Origin: Aliishimia sp039978895
Lineage (GTDB): Bacteria; Pseudomonadota; Alphaproteobacteria; Rhodobacterales; Rhodobacteraceae
NCBI GenBank assembly: GCA_039978895.1
Contig: JBDWAL010000060.1
Coordinates: forward strand, 1-64,000
Length of the DNA: 64,000 nt
Direction of reading: 5' to 3'
Part shown: in pieces, positions 17,921 through 25,801 of the stretch
How the letters are laid out: each line of letters starts with the position of its first letter
Numbering within the stretch: position 1 is the first letter of the stretch
The notes under the pieces: generated by a model
Told to the model about the DNA's origin: nothing
Seen by the model: the letters and a program-made list of their open reading frames with translations, nothing else
Database searches by the model: none
Position numbers and translations under genes: made by a program

Positions 17921-18630
17921 GAGCTCAACTCTTTGGAGTGTTCGGAAACAAGCTTCGCCTGAACCTGTGTGTTGCGATCCTTGGTCGCCGGGGTTTGCGC
18001 AGCCTGCCCAGCCAAACACATCGATAGAAACTCGATTGAGTTGACCTCGCCAATCAAAAATCCATGCCCGCCCATCAACTTGGACGCCTTCATGGTCACC
18101 ACCGACAAATTGTCATGCAAATGGTCCAAATCTATCATCAAGGTATCGTCCAGAAGGCCGATTGCTTCTTGGCGGATTTGTTCTGCAGTGCTGTAGCTTT
18201 CGACAAAGCACGCTTTAACAAGCTGATGCTGCAAAATCGGTTTCCCGCCGCTTTCACGATGCTCAAGATGACGGTAGGCGCGATCCAACATGCGACACAG
18301 CAAGCCGGCTCGCAAAAGCAAAGCCCCAAAGATGGCACGGTGATTGGCCGGGGTTTTGTCTTTGGCGCGCACCCATTGCAACCCCATGTCACGGAGCACG
18401 GGATCCGGCACTGACGAATGGGTTTGCGAAACCGGCTTTCCCATTGCGCACATGAGCGGCGCATCAGACCCGATGACGGTGATCGCATGTCCGGAAAACA
18501 AGATGAAACCCGGGGTGCCCATCACAAAGCTGCCCAGACCCGCTAGTGCTTTTTCAAGGGGGGCGCGACGGGCTGTTTCAAACAGCCCATCAACTAGGCG
18601 TTGTTCAAGCTGCGGCTGTATCGGCTGCAT
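17908..18630 (-). CDS. C-terminal acyl-CoA dehydrogenase-like protein
   Basis: 240-aa protein that matches only the C-terminal helical domain of acyl-CoA dehydrogenases (SGGKPILQHQLVK followed by KASKLMGGHGFL and EVNSIEF). The N-terminal helical domain is missing and the central beta domain is at most partial. AGGGGG precedes the ATG at 18630, which lies inside the end of the ACP gene (26-bp overlap), so expression looks maintained. It might pair with the complete dehydrogenase at 11307-12431 or be a decayed copy. Confidence 0.6.
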   Translation of the reverse strand: MQPIQPQLEQRLVDGLFETARRAPLEKALAGLGSFVMGTPGFILFSGHAITVIGSDAPLMCAMGKPVSQTHSSVPDPVLRDMGLQWVRAKDKTPANHRAIFGALLLRAGLLCRMLDRAYRHLEHRESGGKPILQHQLVKACFVESYSTAEQIRQEAIGLLDDTLMIDLDHLHDNLSVVTMKASKLMGGHGFLIGEVNSIEFLSMCLAGQAAQTPATKDRNTQVQAKLVSEHSKELSSCPL

Positions 18631-18895
18631 TTTCTGTGCCCCCTGCTGGTGTGGCGAATGGCTCAAGGAACGCAAACAACAGCGAAACTTGGTTAAATGC
18701 GGCTTCAGCCAGGTCTTCTGGATTGAACTGCAGCCCTGGAATGCGATCCTCAAGTGAGAGCAGAAAATGCACGAACATCACTGAATCGAGGTCGAAATCG
18801 CGATCAAGCAACATATCGTCGCCAATCTCATCCACGGGACGCTCGATGACTTCGCTTAGTGCTTCGCGGACGGTTTCTTTGAAATGATAACTCAT
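18605..18895 (-). CDS. Acyl carrier protein (first of the operon)
   Basis: 96-aa carrier protein with attachment motif FDLDSVMF (Ser38) and a typical acidic sequence before it. A 15-residue Ala/Gly/Thr-rich tail follows the fold. Its ATG overlaps the stop of the first KAS III gene (ATGA), suggesting that these two work as a pair. It needs 4'-phosphopantetheine, which the divergent transferase gene 1.3 kb upstream could provide. Confidence 0.87.
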   Translation of the reverse strand: MSYHFKETVREALSEVIERPVDEIGDDMLLDRDFDLDSVMFVHFLLSLEDRIPGLQFNPEDLAEAAFNQVSLLFAFLEPFATPAGGTENAADTAAA

Positions 18896-19821
18896 TGGTT
18901 TTCCTTTTCTGATGAATTGCGTGAATTGGGTTCCAGTTTCAGCGCGGCGAACGTCACGCCATGTCCTGCTGCGAACAGGAATACCGAAGCGCCGTCGGAC
19001 GGCATGCTCCGTGCCAAACTGTGAAAAATGTCAGAACAAAACATATGTCCGTTCTGCGGATCGGCCCCTGCTGTGACATTTCGGTCTAGTCCAGTACGGG
19101 CTAGCACCCGGTCAACAAGCGGGGGGTTTAGATTGTAGGGAACAATGATCGGATCACTGGCAAAAAACTCCGGATCCTTGGTGATGATATCTTGCAGAAA
19201 CTGCGCCAGACCTTCTTCGAAATCAGTCTGCAATGCCTTTCGATCACCTGCAGGCAGATCGTCAGGATTGGTAAAATAACGCGGAAGATGGGCAACATCC
19301 GTACCTCTGAGGCGGAAATCCCCGCCCGGCGCGAATAAGACAGAAACGGCCGCCTCACCCAACAAGCCCACCGACAAACGGTTGCCCGCCGAATGGAACG
19401 CCTTTTCACCGGCCAAGACAATAAAGGGTTTATCAAGGGTTGCGCCTAGATGCACAGCCGCCAATCCTGAGGCGCAATTGGTCATGCTAAAAGTCAGCAC
19501 TTCCCAGTGGCCAAGTCCCACATGCGCGAAAACCTCTGCCAACCAATCCCGCTCAAACGGAGTGTTATGTGTCTGGGTTTTTGCGTAGATGCCAAAGCCG
19601 TCAATGTCGCGCAGTTCAGGGCAACGCAGGAGCAAACCCTGCAAGGCATCGATCAACATTGCATTGTGAAGCAGCTTGCTGAGACGAACCCCGGTTTGAC
19701 CAAAGAAACGGCTGTAAATACGTGCGGGTTTTGCCGAAATCCCGTGGGTTTCGTCCAGCTGGTCCAACGACACAATATTCGCCTCTTTTTGGCTTAAATA
19801 AATGTCTTGCATACCCAGCAT
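18892..19821 (-). CDS. FabH-like ketoacyl synthase III homologue, His-to-Tyr variant
   Basis: 309-aa KAS III-type protein and first gene of the operon. Cys116 is in MTNCASG. The catalytic-His motif reads VPYNLN (227-232), placing Tyr229 where His is expected, while Gly-His (258-259) is kept as in its paralogues. Loss of this His should impair malonyl decarboxylation, so acyl transfer through the Cys is more plausible than Claisen condensation; this is inference. TTAGGATT lies 5' of the ATG at 19821; a second in-frame ATG at 19812 is possible. Confidence 0.78.
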   Translation of the reverse strand: MLGMQDIYLSQKEANIVSLDQLDETHGISAKPARIYSRFFGQTGVRLSKLLHNAMLIDALQGLLLRCPELRDIDGFGIYAKTQTHNTPFERDWLAEVFAHVGLGHWEVLTFSMTNCASGLAAVHLGATLDKPFIVLAGEKAFHSAGNRLSVGLLGEAAVSVLFAPGGDFRLRGTDVAHLPRYFTNPDDLPAGDRKALQTDFEEGLAQFLQDIITKDPEFFASDPIIVPYNLNPPLVDRVLARTGLDRNVTAGADPQNGHMFCSDIFHSLARSMPSDGASVFLFAAGHGVTFAALKLEPNSRNSSEKENQ

Positions 19822-20209
19822 CGTAGTAATCCTAACCCAATGTCGAACTCCAAACTGCTGGCAAAATCAATGCAGCTGGATAACTCCAAAAACTCGGTCA
19901 CCACATTTTTATTGAATATATACAGTATATTAGTAATATAATCTTCGGCGGTAACCCCTGTTAATGAAGCAAGAGCAGCCGCCAACAGAGACCTGAATTG
20001 CACCCAAGTCGGACCTAGATCGCGATTTAGTCAAACTGGGCTCTGTTAACCGCAAAAAATATGACGAAAAATTAACCATTGGCAAAGTAGCAAAACAGGA
20101 AAAACGCAATCATGGACGTACTACATCGCATCATTTCGTACGGACCAATGACTTCGCCAGATGCTATCGCCGCATTTCAACAAGATTCTAAAGCCAGACT
20201 GTTCGGGTC
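19822..20209. promoter_or_regulatory. Divergent promoter region of biosynthetic operon and PPTase
   Basis: 388 bp between the operon (leftward) and the phosphopantetheinyl transferase gene (rightward). The most AT-rich part is 19905-19945, which contains ATATACAGTATAT (19917-19929), a short palindrome, and several TATATT/TAATAT elements suitable as a -10 box for leftward transcription. A 69-codon GTG-initiated frame (19794-20003, minus) overlaps the first KAS gene but has no clear ribosome site. No regulator gene lies next to the operon. Confidence 0.5.
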
Positions 20210-20950
20210 ATGCTAAGATCTGGCCCAGTCATGACAGGCCTGAGCCTAGAAGATCAGTCCAATGGGTTTCTGTCGCAGGTCAGACAGTTTGAGACTGGTG
20301 TGCCAAACGGATTTGGACTCATCTGCCGCTATGACCAAGGGGCGTTTAACCCGGATCTTTTCACAACCCTTGATGTTTTGCGCCCAGAACAGCTCAGGAC
20401 TGCTATAGCGAAACGGCAATCAGAGTATCTTGCTGGACGCAGCCTTGCGCAAACCGGCTTGCGTCAACTGGGTTACCCACAAACTGACATTCCAAAGGGA
20501 GCGAAAGGCGCCCCAAAATGGCCTGAAGGCGTATCAGGGTCCATCAGTCACTCCAAGGGGACATGCATCTGTCTTCTATACCCTTCGTCGCAAGCCTTGG
20601 TTGGGGTCGACATAGAAACAATAGCAAAGGACCGGGCTGTAACCGCTATTTTGCGGATGGCATTCAACTCTCAAGAACGTGACTTAGCTGAGGCCCAAAC
20701 CACATATGACATAGCCACACTTGCGACCCTTTTGTTTTCTGCCAAGGAAACACTGTATAAACTTCTCTTTCCCTTGGTCGGCAAGTATTTCGGATTTCCC
20801 TGCGCCGAGATGCGCGACCTACCTAATTCATCGGTGCTGCGTCTTCATTTAACACGGGAACTACACCCCAAACTGCCGGAAGGTGCCTTCTTTGATCTGA
20901 AGTATGAAATATATGACGATCATACCGTGACATGGGCCATCGCGCCGTAA
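20210..20950 (+). CDS. 4'-phosphopantetheinyl transferase (EntD/Sfp type)
   Basis: 246-aa enzyme (239 if the second ATG at 20231 is used) that moves phosphopantetheine from CoA to a Ser of carrier proteins. Family motifs are visible: KGAPKWP, GSISHSKG, GVDIE with the metal-binding acids, and FSAKETLYK. It is divergent from the operon that encodes three stand-alone ACPs and is their likely activator. Distance from primary-metabolism genes suggests a pathway-dedicated copy. No strong ribosome site helps to choose between the two ATGs. Confidence 0.88.
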   Translation: MLRSGPVMTGLSLEDQSNGFLSQVRQFETGVPNGFGLICRYDQGAFNPDLFTTLDVLRPEQLRTAIAKRQSEYLAGRSLAQTGLRQLGYPQTDIPKGAKGAPKWPEGVSGSISHSKGTCICLLYPSSQALVGVDIETIAKDRAVTAILRMAFNSQERDLAEAQTTYDIATLATLLFSAKETLYKLLFPLVGKYFGFPCAEMRDLPNSSVLRLHLTRELHPKLPEGAFFDLKYEIYDDHTVTWAIAP

Positions 20951-21160
20951 ACCACCGGCCACGGCGAACACAAGCTGACGCTGAGCGAAGCGATGACAGA
21001 ACTTGGAAACACGTAACTACATCGGAGACTGCGAACAGAGCGTCCATTTTTTAGCCCCGTAAGTGGTACCTGCGAACCTAGTCATACGCCGCCCCAACAA
21101 AGCGAATATTTCACGTGTCAGACGCGTCGTATCACACAGACACAATAGACTGCAGCCGGG

Positions 21161-22102
21161 TTACACAGTTGATGTTCTCGATTTCCGAAGGGCGCGGACA
21201 TCAAGCTCGGGCGTTGGCGGGGGCATTGGGGATGCCTTTTGCACCTGGAAGTTCTCACATCCGCGCAAATAATAAAGAACTCCACCCGCACATTGCACAC
21301 AGAAAACCCATGTCCAAAGCACCCAACCACACCCGAGAATTAGCAAATCTGTCCAACTGAAGCTTTTCCATTGGTTTATGAGCAAAGCCTGACCCAAGTT
21401 TTGAAACGCGACAACCAACGCGTCGTACTGTCCTAACAGCATTGTTACCAACACAACCGCAAATCCCATCAATGGGGCGGCGGCATAAGACAGGAAAACC
21501 AAGAATGTCAGCGGAATAAGACCCACGCCGAACCCTGCGAGTGGCGTATGGGGTTGCCCGTTGCCGTCTCGCCCCGCTGCTGCACCCGCAAGAGGCACCA
21601 AAAGCGCCGCGCGGATCGCAGACATCGCAATAAAGAACGCGAGCGCGAACAGGATAACGGATGCGTCTCCCAAACCACCCAAAGTTTCTGGTGCCGTGTC
21701 GTTTGCAGCAGCTTGACCGTTCCATAGTTCCACAAGAGGGACCTCAGGCGCCGCGAACTTCACAAGTGCGGCCCCGCCAACGCTAAGAATTCCCAATAAG
21801 AACGTTTCAATAAAGCCATAGATTGCGGCAGGCAGAACGAGCTGTTTGTAACTGTGGTCTATGTCGTGGCGACGGTTTGTAAAAACAAGGCGCATGCCGA
21901 TCATCATCGGGATCATCATCATTGCCATGCCCAAGAAAGAACCCACAATCATCGCGATTATGGGTGATATCAGCGCAAAAACAAACACCACGAGGCCCAT
22001 AGCAACGCTCGCTAGCATCAGAGCGACAATCAGGAATGGCACCAACAGGAGTCGAGGGATCAAGATTACAAAAGACAACAGTATCGAACGCAAAATCAAC
22101 AT
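21161..22102 (-). CDS. Multi-pass membrane protein of unknown function
   Basis: 313-aa very hydrophobic protein with about seven or eight predicted membrane segments (LLSFVILIPRLLLVPFLIVALML, GFIETFLLGILSVGG and others) and a charged C-terminal tail (ELDVRALRKSRTSTV). I do not recognise the family. It is convergent with the transferase gene and not clearly linked to the biosynthetic or kynurenine operon. A loop with RRHDIDHSYKQLVLP follows the fourth segment. Confidence 0.65.
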   Translation of the reverse strand: MLILRSILLSFVILIPRLLLVPFLIVALMLASVAMGLVVFVFALISPIIAMIVGSFLGMAMMMIPMMIGMRLVFTNRRHDIDHSYKQLVLPAAIYGFIETFLLGILSVGGAALVKFAAPEVPLVELWNGQAAANDTAPETLGGLGDASVILFALAFFIAMSAIRAALLVPLAGAAAGRDGNGQPHTPLAGFGVGLIPLTFLVFLSYAAAPLMGFAVVLVTMLLGQYDALVVAFQNLGQALLINQWKSFSWTDLLILGCGWVLWTWVFCVQCAGGVLYYLRGCENFQVQKASPMPPPTPELDVRALRKSRTSTV

Positions 22103-22483
22103 CAGTCAAAATCCTTACCCAACAGAACCAATCTAAACGTGATTGGAGCTTCGCCAAATCAGCCGCTTCAAAAATAGTCCAAAATAAGAGACCTAAGGCC
22201 CCCTCAGACCATCGTCAGGAATCTACCTAAGCACGAACAGTGGTCTAACATTGCCATTCTCAAGAAATTGCTAAGAAGATCGCGGTCGTCTGGACACTTC
22301 CGGCTTGGCGGTGGTCAGGAAATTTGCGCACGCGCCAGAATGGTGGAAACATCATGCTTGGAAGTAGATCCGCACACCAAATGCCCACCCAATTAAAAAC
22401 TTGGCGGGCACGTATATGAGCTTTCGTTCTACAACTCGTGGGGTCGACGCGGCGTTGCGTCAAACCCCAGCCCTGCATCGCAG
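22103..22483. other. Gene-poor stretch upstream of the membrane-protein gene
   Basis: 381 bp with only short, non-coherent reading frames on both strands. It presumably holds the promoter of the minus-strand membrane-protein gene and the 3' end of the kynurenine operon. No clear terminator hairpin was found. Confidence 0.5.
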
Positions 22484-23671
22484 TTAAGTGACGCGACTTT
22501 TTTGGTGGTATTGCGGAATATCCCAGAGGCGGTTGGATATGATGTCAGCCAATATATCCACCGCTGCGCGGACATCACTCTCGTCGATATATAGCGGCGT
22601 AAACCCAAAGCGCATGACATTGGGCGCACGGAAATCCCCGATGACATCGCGTGCAATCAAGGCCTGCATGGCTGCGTACCCGTTCTCAAACGTGAACGAC
22701 ACTTGGCTGCCGCGCGCGGACCCATCACGCGGGCTTGCTAGGGTCAATTCCGGACACTGCGCTTCGACCAATTCGATGAACAAGTCACACAACCGGATAG
22801 AAGTCGCGCGAAGCTCTTGCATGTCCACATCATCCCAGACCTTTAGTGCCTCTTCGAGCGCCGCCAATTGAATGACAGGCGGGGTCCCCACGCGCATGCG
22901 TTCGATACCTGGTGCCGGGCGATAACCTTGCTCGAAGGCAAAGGGCGCGTCATGCCCAAGCCAACCAGCCAAAGCAGGTTGAATATCTGTGATCAAATCG
23001 GGGCGCGCATAGATAAATGCTGGGGCCCCGGGTCCGCCGTTTAGATACTTATAGGTACAGCCAACCGCAAACTCAGCACCGCAAGCGGCAATTTCAACAG
23101 GCGTCGCGCCAGCCGTGTGCGCCAAATCCCACAACATGACTGCGCCCGCTTTATGGGCTGCCGCTGTCACGTCGGTCATGTTGTGCAAGCGCCCCGTACG
23201 GTAATCAACCTCTGTGATCATCGCGACGGCCACATCATCCGTCATCGATGTGGCCACGTCCTCGGCGGCGACGATGCGCAACTCGTAATCCTGACCCAAT
23301 TGATGGATCAATCCTTCCGCCATGTACAAATCAGATGGAAAGTTCCCACTATCTGACAAAATAACACGTCGATCAGGGCGCATTTTCAAAGCTGCTGACA
23401 ACGCTTGATAGACCTTCACAGAAAGCGTGTCGCCCATTGTGACCGACCCGTCTGGTGCGCCAATCAACCGGGCGATCTTGTTGCCAACCCGCATCGGTTG
23501 CGCCATCCATTGATCAATGTTCCAACCCTTGATCAGATGCGCGCCCCATTCGTCTTGTATCATCGTTTGGACCCTCTCGGTTACGCCCAACGGCAAAGGT
23601 CCAAGAGAATTGCCATCAAGGTAGATCGTCCCCTCGGGCAGCGAAAAGCGGTCTTTCATAGGTAAGTTCAT
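22484..23671 (-). CDS. kynU: Kynureninase
   Basis: 395-aa PLP enzyme that cleaves kynurenine to anthranilate and alanine. Diagnostic stretches are YLDGNSLGPLP near the N-terminus, DSGNFPSDLYM, LWDLAHTAGA and the PLP-lysine region GCTYKYLNGGPGAPAF, followed by GWLGH and RMRVGTPPV. The start ATG overlaps the dioxygenase stop by one base (TAATG), implying translational coupling. It is the last gene of a GntR-TDO-KynU operon. No anthranilate-degrading genes are visible nearby. Confidence 0.93.
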   Translation of the reverse strand: MNLPMKDRFSLPEGTIYLDGNSLGPLPLGVTERVQTMIQDEWGAHLIKGWNIDQWMAQPMRVGNKIARLIGAPDGSVTMGDTLSVKVYQALSAALKMRPDRRVILSDSGNFPSDLYMAEGLIHQLGQDYELRIVAAEDVATSMTDDVAVAMITEVDYRTGRLHNMTDVTAAAHKAGAVMLWDLAHTAGATPVEIAACGAEFAVGCTYKYLNGGPGAPAFIYARPDLITDIQPALAGWLGHDAPFAFEQGYRPAPGIERMRVGTPPVIQLAALEEALKVWDDVDMQELRATSIRLCDLFIELVEAQCPELTLASPRDGSARGSQVSFTFENGYAAMQALIARDVIGDFRAPNVMRFGFTPLYIDESDVRAAVDILADIISNRLWDIPQYHQKSRVT

Positions 23672-24501
23672 TACAAGGCACCCCTTAGGTTCCAAAGTTC
23701 CGGAAACAATTCGACTTCAAGCATTCGGCGCAGGTATTTCACCCCAGATGTGCCACCCGTCCCACGTTTGAAGCCAATGATACGTTCTACAGTTGTGACG
23801 TGGTTAAAGCGCCAGCGGCGAAAGTAATCTTCAAGATCAACAAGCTTTTCCGCCAGCTCATAAAGAGCCCAGTATTCGCGCGGATCTTGATAGATTTTCA
23901 CCCAAGCCGCCATAACTGCATCATCCGCAGAATGTGGTGTGTCGGTTTCATAAACATGTGCATCAAACTTGGCGCCAGTCGTCTCGGACAAAAGATCGAG
24001 CGCGACGTGATATAATGATTTCGACTCTAGTTCTTGGCCAAGCATGTGATGCAATTCGGGGCGGTGCTCGTGTACCTTCATCATCGCACGGTTGCGATTG
24101 CCCAAGATGAATTCGATCAGCCTGTATTGATGTGATTGAAATCCGGATGACGCCCCAAGGTCATTGCGGAACTCTGTGTATTCGCTTGGCGTCATCGTCC
24201 GCAAAACATCCCACGCGTTGTTGAGTTGTTCAAAAATCCGCGCCACACGGGCTAACATCTTCATCGCTGGTTGGAATTCTCGATTGCTCAGATGGGTGCG
24301 CGCGGTGGTCAGCTCATGCAGGCATAATCGCATCCAAAGCTCTGACGTTTGATGCTGGATGATAAACAGCATCTCGTCATGGGCCTCGGATTGGCGTTTT
24401 TGCGCACCCAAAATCGGGTCCAGCGACAAGTAATCAATGTATGACATGTCCTTGGCAAAAGACATCTTTGCGCCCTCTTCAGCAGGGTTATAGCCAGTCA
24501 T
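23671..24501 (-). CDS. kynA: Tryptophan 2,3-dioxygenase
   Basis: 276-aa heme dioxygenase that opens the indole ring of L-tryptophan to N-formylkynurenine. Typical motifs are SEAHDEMLFIIQHQTSELW, LLARIFEQL-like helix, GFQSHQYRLIEF and the C-terminal RRWRFNHVTTVERIIGFKRGTGGTSGVKYL segment, which carries the heme-ligand His and the TGGTSG substrate loop. Length is normal for bacterial TDO. Its ATG overlaps the GntR gene by 4 bp. No classical kynB formamidase gene is in this operon; see the cyclase-family hydrolase at 29728-30504. Confidence 0.93.
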   Translation of the reverse strand: MTGYNPAEEGAKMSFAKDMSYIDYLSLDPILGAQKRQSEAHDEMLFIIQHQTSELWMRLCLHELTTARTHLSNREFQPAMKMLARVARIFEQLNNAWDVLRTMTPSEYTEFRNDLGASSGFQSHQYRLIEFILGNRNRAMMKVHEHRPELHHMLGQELESKSLYHVALDLLSETTGAKFDAHVYETDTPHSADDAVMAAWVKIYQDPREYWALYELAEKLVDLEDYFRRWRFNHVTTVERIIGFKRGTGGTSGVKYLRRMLEVELFPELWNLRGAL

Positions 24502-25268
24502 TTTGGTGTCTCCGATTGTGGCCCAAGGGTTGTCGCAAGAGCAGATTCGGCGGGCACAAGCGCGCTTAACCCTTCAAAAGCTGCAATTGTCAGGCCCGTA
24601 TGTGCATTAAACGCCGCAAGTGCGGCTTCTGGATCTCGTGCTAAGGCCGCATCATAGAGTGCACGATGCGGGTCCAGCGCCATTGCTGTTGCAAAGATTT
24701 CGGCGGCATCTTTGGCTGTTTGAGGCGCGATCAACGCCAACTCGCGCAATCCGCTTTGAATGAAGACGCGATAACGCCCAAGTTGATCACCCAATTGTTC
24801 TGAAAAGCGATGCATCCAATGTGAAGGCGACCCGGCCACCAACGCCATGTGAAATGCATTATGACGGCGTGCCCAAAGCTGAAGTTCGTCTTCATTCAAA
24901 GACGTTGACGGAATCGCAGTTTTGGACAGTTGGTGGAACGTACCAACGACCCCAGCTTCCCAAGTATCATCTGCGCTGGCGACCGCAGACGCAAACATCG
25001 CGCCTTCAATAGCATTGCGACTCTGTTCAAGGTCTAGAAGTTCCGCACGCGTAAGGGGGGCAACCCGAAAACCTTTGTTATGCTCCGGAACGACAAGTTG
25101 CTCACTTGCCAAGCGATTGAGGCATTCGCGCAATGGCGTCACCCCAATGCCATAGCTCTCTGACAAGGCCGATAACCGCAACGGTGTGTCTGGGCCAAGC
25201 GCCAGTGACAAGATGTCCGACCGCACGCGGTCATATAATGTATCTGATTTGGATTGGAATTTGGTCAT
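24498..25268 (-). CDS. GntR/FadR-family (FCD) transcriptional regulator
   Basis: 256-aa regulator with an N-terminal winged helix (LYDRVRSDILSLALGPDTPL, SYGIGVTPLRECLNRL) and an all-helical FCD ligand-binding domain with acidic/His residues for a metal-bound carboxylate. First gene of the kynurenine operon, overlapping the dioxygenase by 4 bp, so it is likely an autoregulated repressor responding to a tryptophan catabolite. A 7+7 inverted repeat lies 37 bp upstream of its start. Confidence 0.87.
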   Translation of the reverse strand: MTKFQSKSDTLYDRVRSDILSLALGPDTPLRLSALSESYGIGVTPLRECLNRLASEQLVVPEHNKGFRVAPLTRAELLDLEQSRNAIEGAMFASAVASADDTWEAGVVGTFHQLSKTAIPSTSLNEDELQLWARRHNAFHMALVAGSPSHWMHRFSEQLGDQLGRYRVFIQSGLRELALIAPQTAKDAAEIFATAMALDPHRALYDAALARDPEAALAAFNAHTGLTIAAFEGLSALVPAESALATTLGPQSETPK

Positions 25269-25304
25269 CTACGGATTCGCTTTCGTAGAGGCTTCTATAT
25301 TTAG

Positions 25305-25327
25305 TATATGAAAATGTAAATCATATA
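25305..25327. promoter_or_regulatory. Candidate GntR operator
   Basis: TATATGA (25305-25311) and TCATATA (25321-25327) form an inverted repeat with a 9-nt spacer in an AT-rich stretch just upstream of the GntR-TDO-KynU operon. The site is well placed for autoregulation and probably overlaps the promoter. Assignment is by position only. Confidence 0.5.
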
Positions 25328-25341
25328 TTATCTGACCGATT

Positions 25342-25647
25342 TCACTCCTGAGACACGAATGCAGCCAATTTGATCCTTTCAATCTTGCCTGATGGTCCTT
25401 TGGGCAACTCATCCAAAATGTTCACTTGGTCAGGCGCTTTGAAGCGGCCAACCTTGCCAAGGCAGTGCGAAACAAAGCTTGGGCCGTCCAACTTTATCCC
25501 GTTCTTCAACACCACCCCGGCTTCACCCATTTCGCCGAATTGTGGACAAGGCAACGCAAAAGCAGCGGCTTTCATCACATCAGGATGACTATAAAACGTG
25601 TCGCCTTCTTCGGTTCGTTTCAATTCTTGCCCCAGTCGGTCCGCCAC
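25342..25647 (-). pseudogene. Remnant of an AMP-dependent acyl-CoA ligase (C-terminal domain)
   Basis: 101 codons that match only the C-terminal subdomain of acyl-CoA synthetases: YSHPDVMKAAAFALP, VGRFKAPDQVNILDELPKGPSGKIER with the adenylation Lys. The large N-terminal domain is absent upstream on either frame. A GTG start with AGGAGGAAGG upstream exists, so a short product may still be made, but alone it cannot catalyse the ligase reaction. I treat it as a deletion remnant next to the kynurenine operon; its parent may have activated anthranilate or another aromatic acid. Confidence 0.7.
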
Positions 25648-25801
25648 GGCGAATTGACCTTCCTCCTAAGTGAAATTGAGCAATGTTCTGAATTGCAGAG
25701 CGCCATTCTAAATACAGAAAGATGGTGCGACTTGTGCCAAGTCATCTATACTTCAGGCCAACATTCCGCGACGCATACTGTGAAGCCCAAGGATACCTAC
25801 C

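Noticed and set aside
2450..19821. Exosortase/polysaccharide locus
   Set aside because: The ligase and decarboxylase resemble exosortase-associated types, but no exosortase, PEP-CTERM protein or glycosyltransferase gene is present.
19905..19945. LexA (SOS) box upstream of the operon
   Set aside because: CTGTATATATT looks similar to half of an Escherichia LexA box, but the matching ACAG arm is absent and alphaproteobacterial LexA uses a different motif.
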